A DNA stretch of 7,889 nt from positions 1,358,719 to 1,366,607 of the forward strand of contig CP070627.1 of NCBI GenBank assembly GCA_020355945.1. Reading direction: 5' to 3'. The DNA comes from Candidatus Aminicenantota bacterium (GTDB taxonomy: Bacteria; Acidobacteriota; Aminicenantia; UBA2199). Positions 7,501-7,889 of the stretch are shown piece by piece (position 1 is the stretch's first letter; every line of letters starts with the position of its first letter). The position numbers and the translations under genes are program-made. The notes beneath the pieces are model-generated. The model did not search any database. It was not told the origin of the DNA and saw only the letters and a list, made by a program, of their open reading frames with translations.

Positions 7501-7889
7501 ACGGAATACGGTTTCGCTGCGATATAATTCCAATCCCATGTTGATATACTGGGAACCTTGACCTGGAAACATAAATATAACAGGCTTATCCTCTATTTTC
7601 GCGGAAAATGTTTTGCATTTTCCCGGGGTTGACAATGCAGTGATTGCTTCATTAGAGTCATTGAAGGGACATAACAACATTTTCCTGTGTTCAAATCTTG
7701 CTCTACCCACCTGCAGCGTATAGGCCGCATCCGCCAGGTTTATACCGGGATACCGGTTTAAATGGTTTGCCAGACCCCGGGTCAACTCTTCCAGGGCAGA
7801 TTCGGTTTTGGCGGACAATAGGATTAATTGATATTGCCGCGAGGATTGTGCAGCAGACAAGGGGGCAAGCCCCCTTGTCCCCTTAGGGG
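4501..7889 (-). CDS. Type I modular PKS (AT-KR-ACP seen, KS presumably upstream), 5' end cut by window edge
   Basis: The frame is open to the right edge (PKGTRGLAP precedes TTG 7860), so TTG 7860 is probably not the start; residue numbers here count from that TTG. The first 90 residues are the KS-AT linker. The AT has FMFPGQGSQY (96-105), GHSIGEY with nucleophile Ser199, Arg224 and HAFH (297-300), which predicts malonyl-CoA. YPFAREKYW (447-455) ends the post-AT linker. The KR has its structural half at about 480-735, the NADPH motif GGLGNIG (742-748), and Lys865, Ser889, Tyr902 and Asn906 at canonical spacing, so it should be active. There is no DH or ER between AT and KR, so a beta-hydroxyacyl chain is expected. 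The carrier protein (about 1025-1095) carries Ser1059 in FELGGHSLL, a PCP-like signature. A tail of about 20 residues may dock to the NRPS. There is no thioesterase. An SDK/SDR repeat (145-161) interrupts an AT loop. The stop is TAA 4503-4501. Confidence 0.96.
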   Translation of the reverse strand, partial: PKGTRGLAPLSAAQSSRQYQLILLSAKTESALEELTRGLANHLNRYPGINLADAAYTLQVGRARFEHRKMLLCPFNDSNEAITALSTPGKCKTFSAKIEDKPVIFMFPGQGSQYINMGLELYRSETVFREEMDRCFEILKPLMDYDIKEILYPSDRSDKSDKSDKSDRSDILINQTEIAQPLLFAIEYALAKLLIAWGIKPYAMTGHSIGEYVAACLSGVLSLEDALKLVAARGQLMQKMPPGAMLSVSLSEKEIMPLLASHEELSLAAVNSSRLCVISGPGSAVDGFEKQLKEKGYDCSRLHTSHAFHSPMMDPILKPFAGKAKEISCHNPGIPYISNVSGDWISSREMTSPDYWTNHLRNTVRFAEGLEKLLGIESSLFIEVGPGKVLSTFVRGHEHKKDEQLVIELLRHPQKNISDVYYLLDNIGQLWLYGVDILWDGFYAEEERQRIPLPPYPFAREKYWLQAEDKANRIQAPLQREIGQVKKNIEDWLYMPAWKKSVPISSLVMKNAAGENPDEKGNEKECWLFFLDDEVGKPGIGRRVMEGLTRDKNRENVDIIGVEMGEKFEKLSEKGVVEYAIRPGQYEDYAALLEDLQNRDKTINKIVHLWTLSASSSFTGLERGVFSLLYLVKAMGSRFMFNPLDLRVVSTGMHIIESGDRCIPENASLLGPCNVIPQEYPNITCRSIDIKVDRDDVVENLVSELNALSRERTMAYRGNHRWVQIFEPIPPPGPGGVPDQLREQGVYLIAGGLGNIGLILAQHLAQSVQAKLILTAEYEFPAREQWDHPAEPHDDFINGKIMSIKKLEEIGAEVLVLQADITDKKQMERAITEAEARFGTIHGVIHAAGLMEGSYFKTILDSDRENCQVHFNPKIRGLAVLEEVLGDKELDFCILNSSISSFLGGLTLYAYSAANSFMDAFAQEQSQVLQKNWISINWDEWKKDKLQTKKVGHPALGGALSGLNITPEEGKKVFARILSFKKIPQIIVSTGDLHHRLQQWIFSDSEPVKDKTQKGIDKPLIHKRPKVQSIYEAPQNEAEKIAAEIWQELLGIESIGVHDDFFELGGHSLLATKLVSRLREIFRIDLPLNILFDKPTIRQVVDNIVHSWGDRETVEEIAKTYREVQLLA
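7378..7431 (-). repeat. Six 9-base tandem units inside the PKS AT domain
   Basis: On the plus strand six consecutive 9-base units begin GTCAGAC or GTCGGAC (7378, 7387, 7396, 7405, 7414, 7423); three of them are identical (GTCAGACTT). On the coding strand they give SDRSDKSDKSDKSDRSD (residues 145-161). The array lies between the ILYP segment and INQTEIAQP of the AT, a surface-loop position before the conserved Gln-rich motif. Frame is preserved. The stretch is strongly charged and probably disordered. Confidence 0.9.
7856..7889. repeat. GC-rich palindromic element within the KS-AT linker coding region
   Basis: Arms gacaaggggg (7856-7865) and cccccttgtc (7870-7879) are perfect 10-base inverted repeats around a 4-base loop. 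A second smaller pair, cccc (7879-7882) and gggg (7886-7889), follows and may continue past the edge. The element is translated without a stop (…PKGTRGLAPLSAAQ). Its form resembles dispersed palindromic repeats that insert into genes, but only one copy is in this window, so dispersal is inference. It is not a terminator, since it lies inside the reading frame. Confidence 0.75.

Noticed and set aside
7858..7860. TTG at 7860 as the true start of the PKS gene
   Set aside because: The frame continues without a stop to the window edge, and the first residues are the conserved KS-AT linker, so the KS is expected upstream outside the window.
7856..7879. The GC-rich hairpin as a transcription terminator
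   Set aside because: It is inside an open reading frame, and no U-run follows on the coding strand.
4532..7886. Several plus-strand frames of 62-143 codons, and small alternative minus-strand frames at 5481-5711 and 6432-6632
   Set aside because: They are shadows of the PKS gene in other frames; their sequences show no domain, and the PKS motifs run unbroken across the region.

Overview
The window holds part of a type I polyketide synthase / nonribosomal peptide synthetase (PKS/NRPS) gene cluster, all on the minus strand. Reading in the direction of transcription (right to left) there are three closely packed genes: a PKS module whose 5' part lies beyond the right edge (7889 to 4501), a standalone PAPS-dependent sulfotransferase (4465 to 3284), and an NRPS whose 3' part lies beyond the left edge (3266 to 1). 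The gaps are 35 and 17 bases, so the three are almost certainly one operon. No promoter, terminator, tRNA, rRNA, CRISPR array or insertion sequence is visible. No non-coding stretch exceeds 35 bases.

Assembly-line logic: the PKS gene supplies a KS-AT linker, a malonyl-type AT, a KR and a carrier protein. It has no DH or ER, so the expected product of the module is a beta-hydroxyacyl thioester. The downstream NRPS opens with an LCL-like condensation domain, followed by an adenylation domain and a PCP, so it probably takes the chain from the PKS carrier protein and adds one building block. The sulfotransferase between them could sulfate a hydroxyl on the product, possibly the one made by the KR; that target is inference.

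Unusual details: (1) a 9-base in-frame tandem repeat sits in a surface loop of both the AT (Ser-Asp-Lys/Arg units) and the A domain (Arg-Ser-Tyr units), with related repeat units; (2) a GC-rich palindromic element is translated within the KS-AT linker at the right edge; (3) the A domain has Ala where Asp235 (GrsA numbering) normally binds the substrate alpha-amino group; (4) the PKS carrier protein has a PCP-type GGHS signature.

Organism: a bacterium of medium GC (hand-sampled lines about 50-55% in the megasynthases, about 40% in the sulfotransferase) with large modular PKS/NRPS genes. The GC level argues against a typical high-GC actinomycete or myxobacterium. In-frame short repeats in megasynthase loops are reminiscent, from memory only, of uncultured lineages such as Candidatus Aminicenantes; this is a weak guess and not a sequence-supported assignment. 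I see no wholly new class of system: the novelty, if any, lies in the chemistry and in the repeat insertions.
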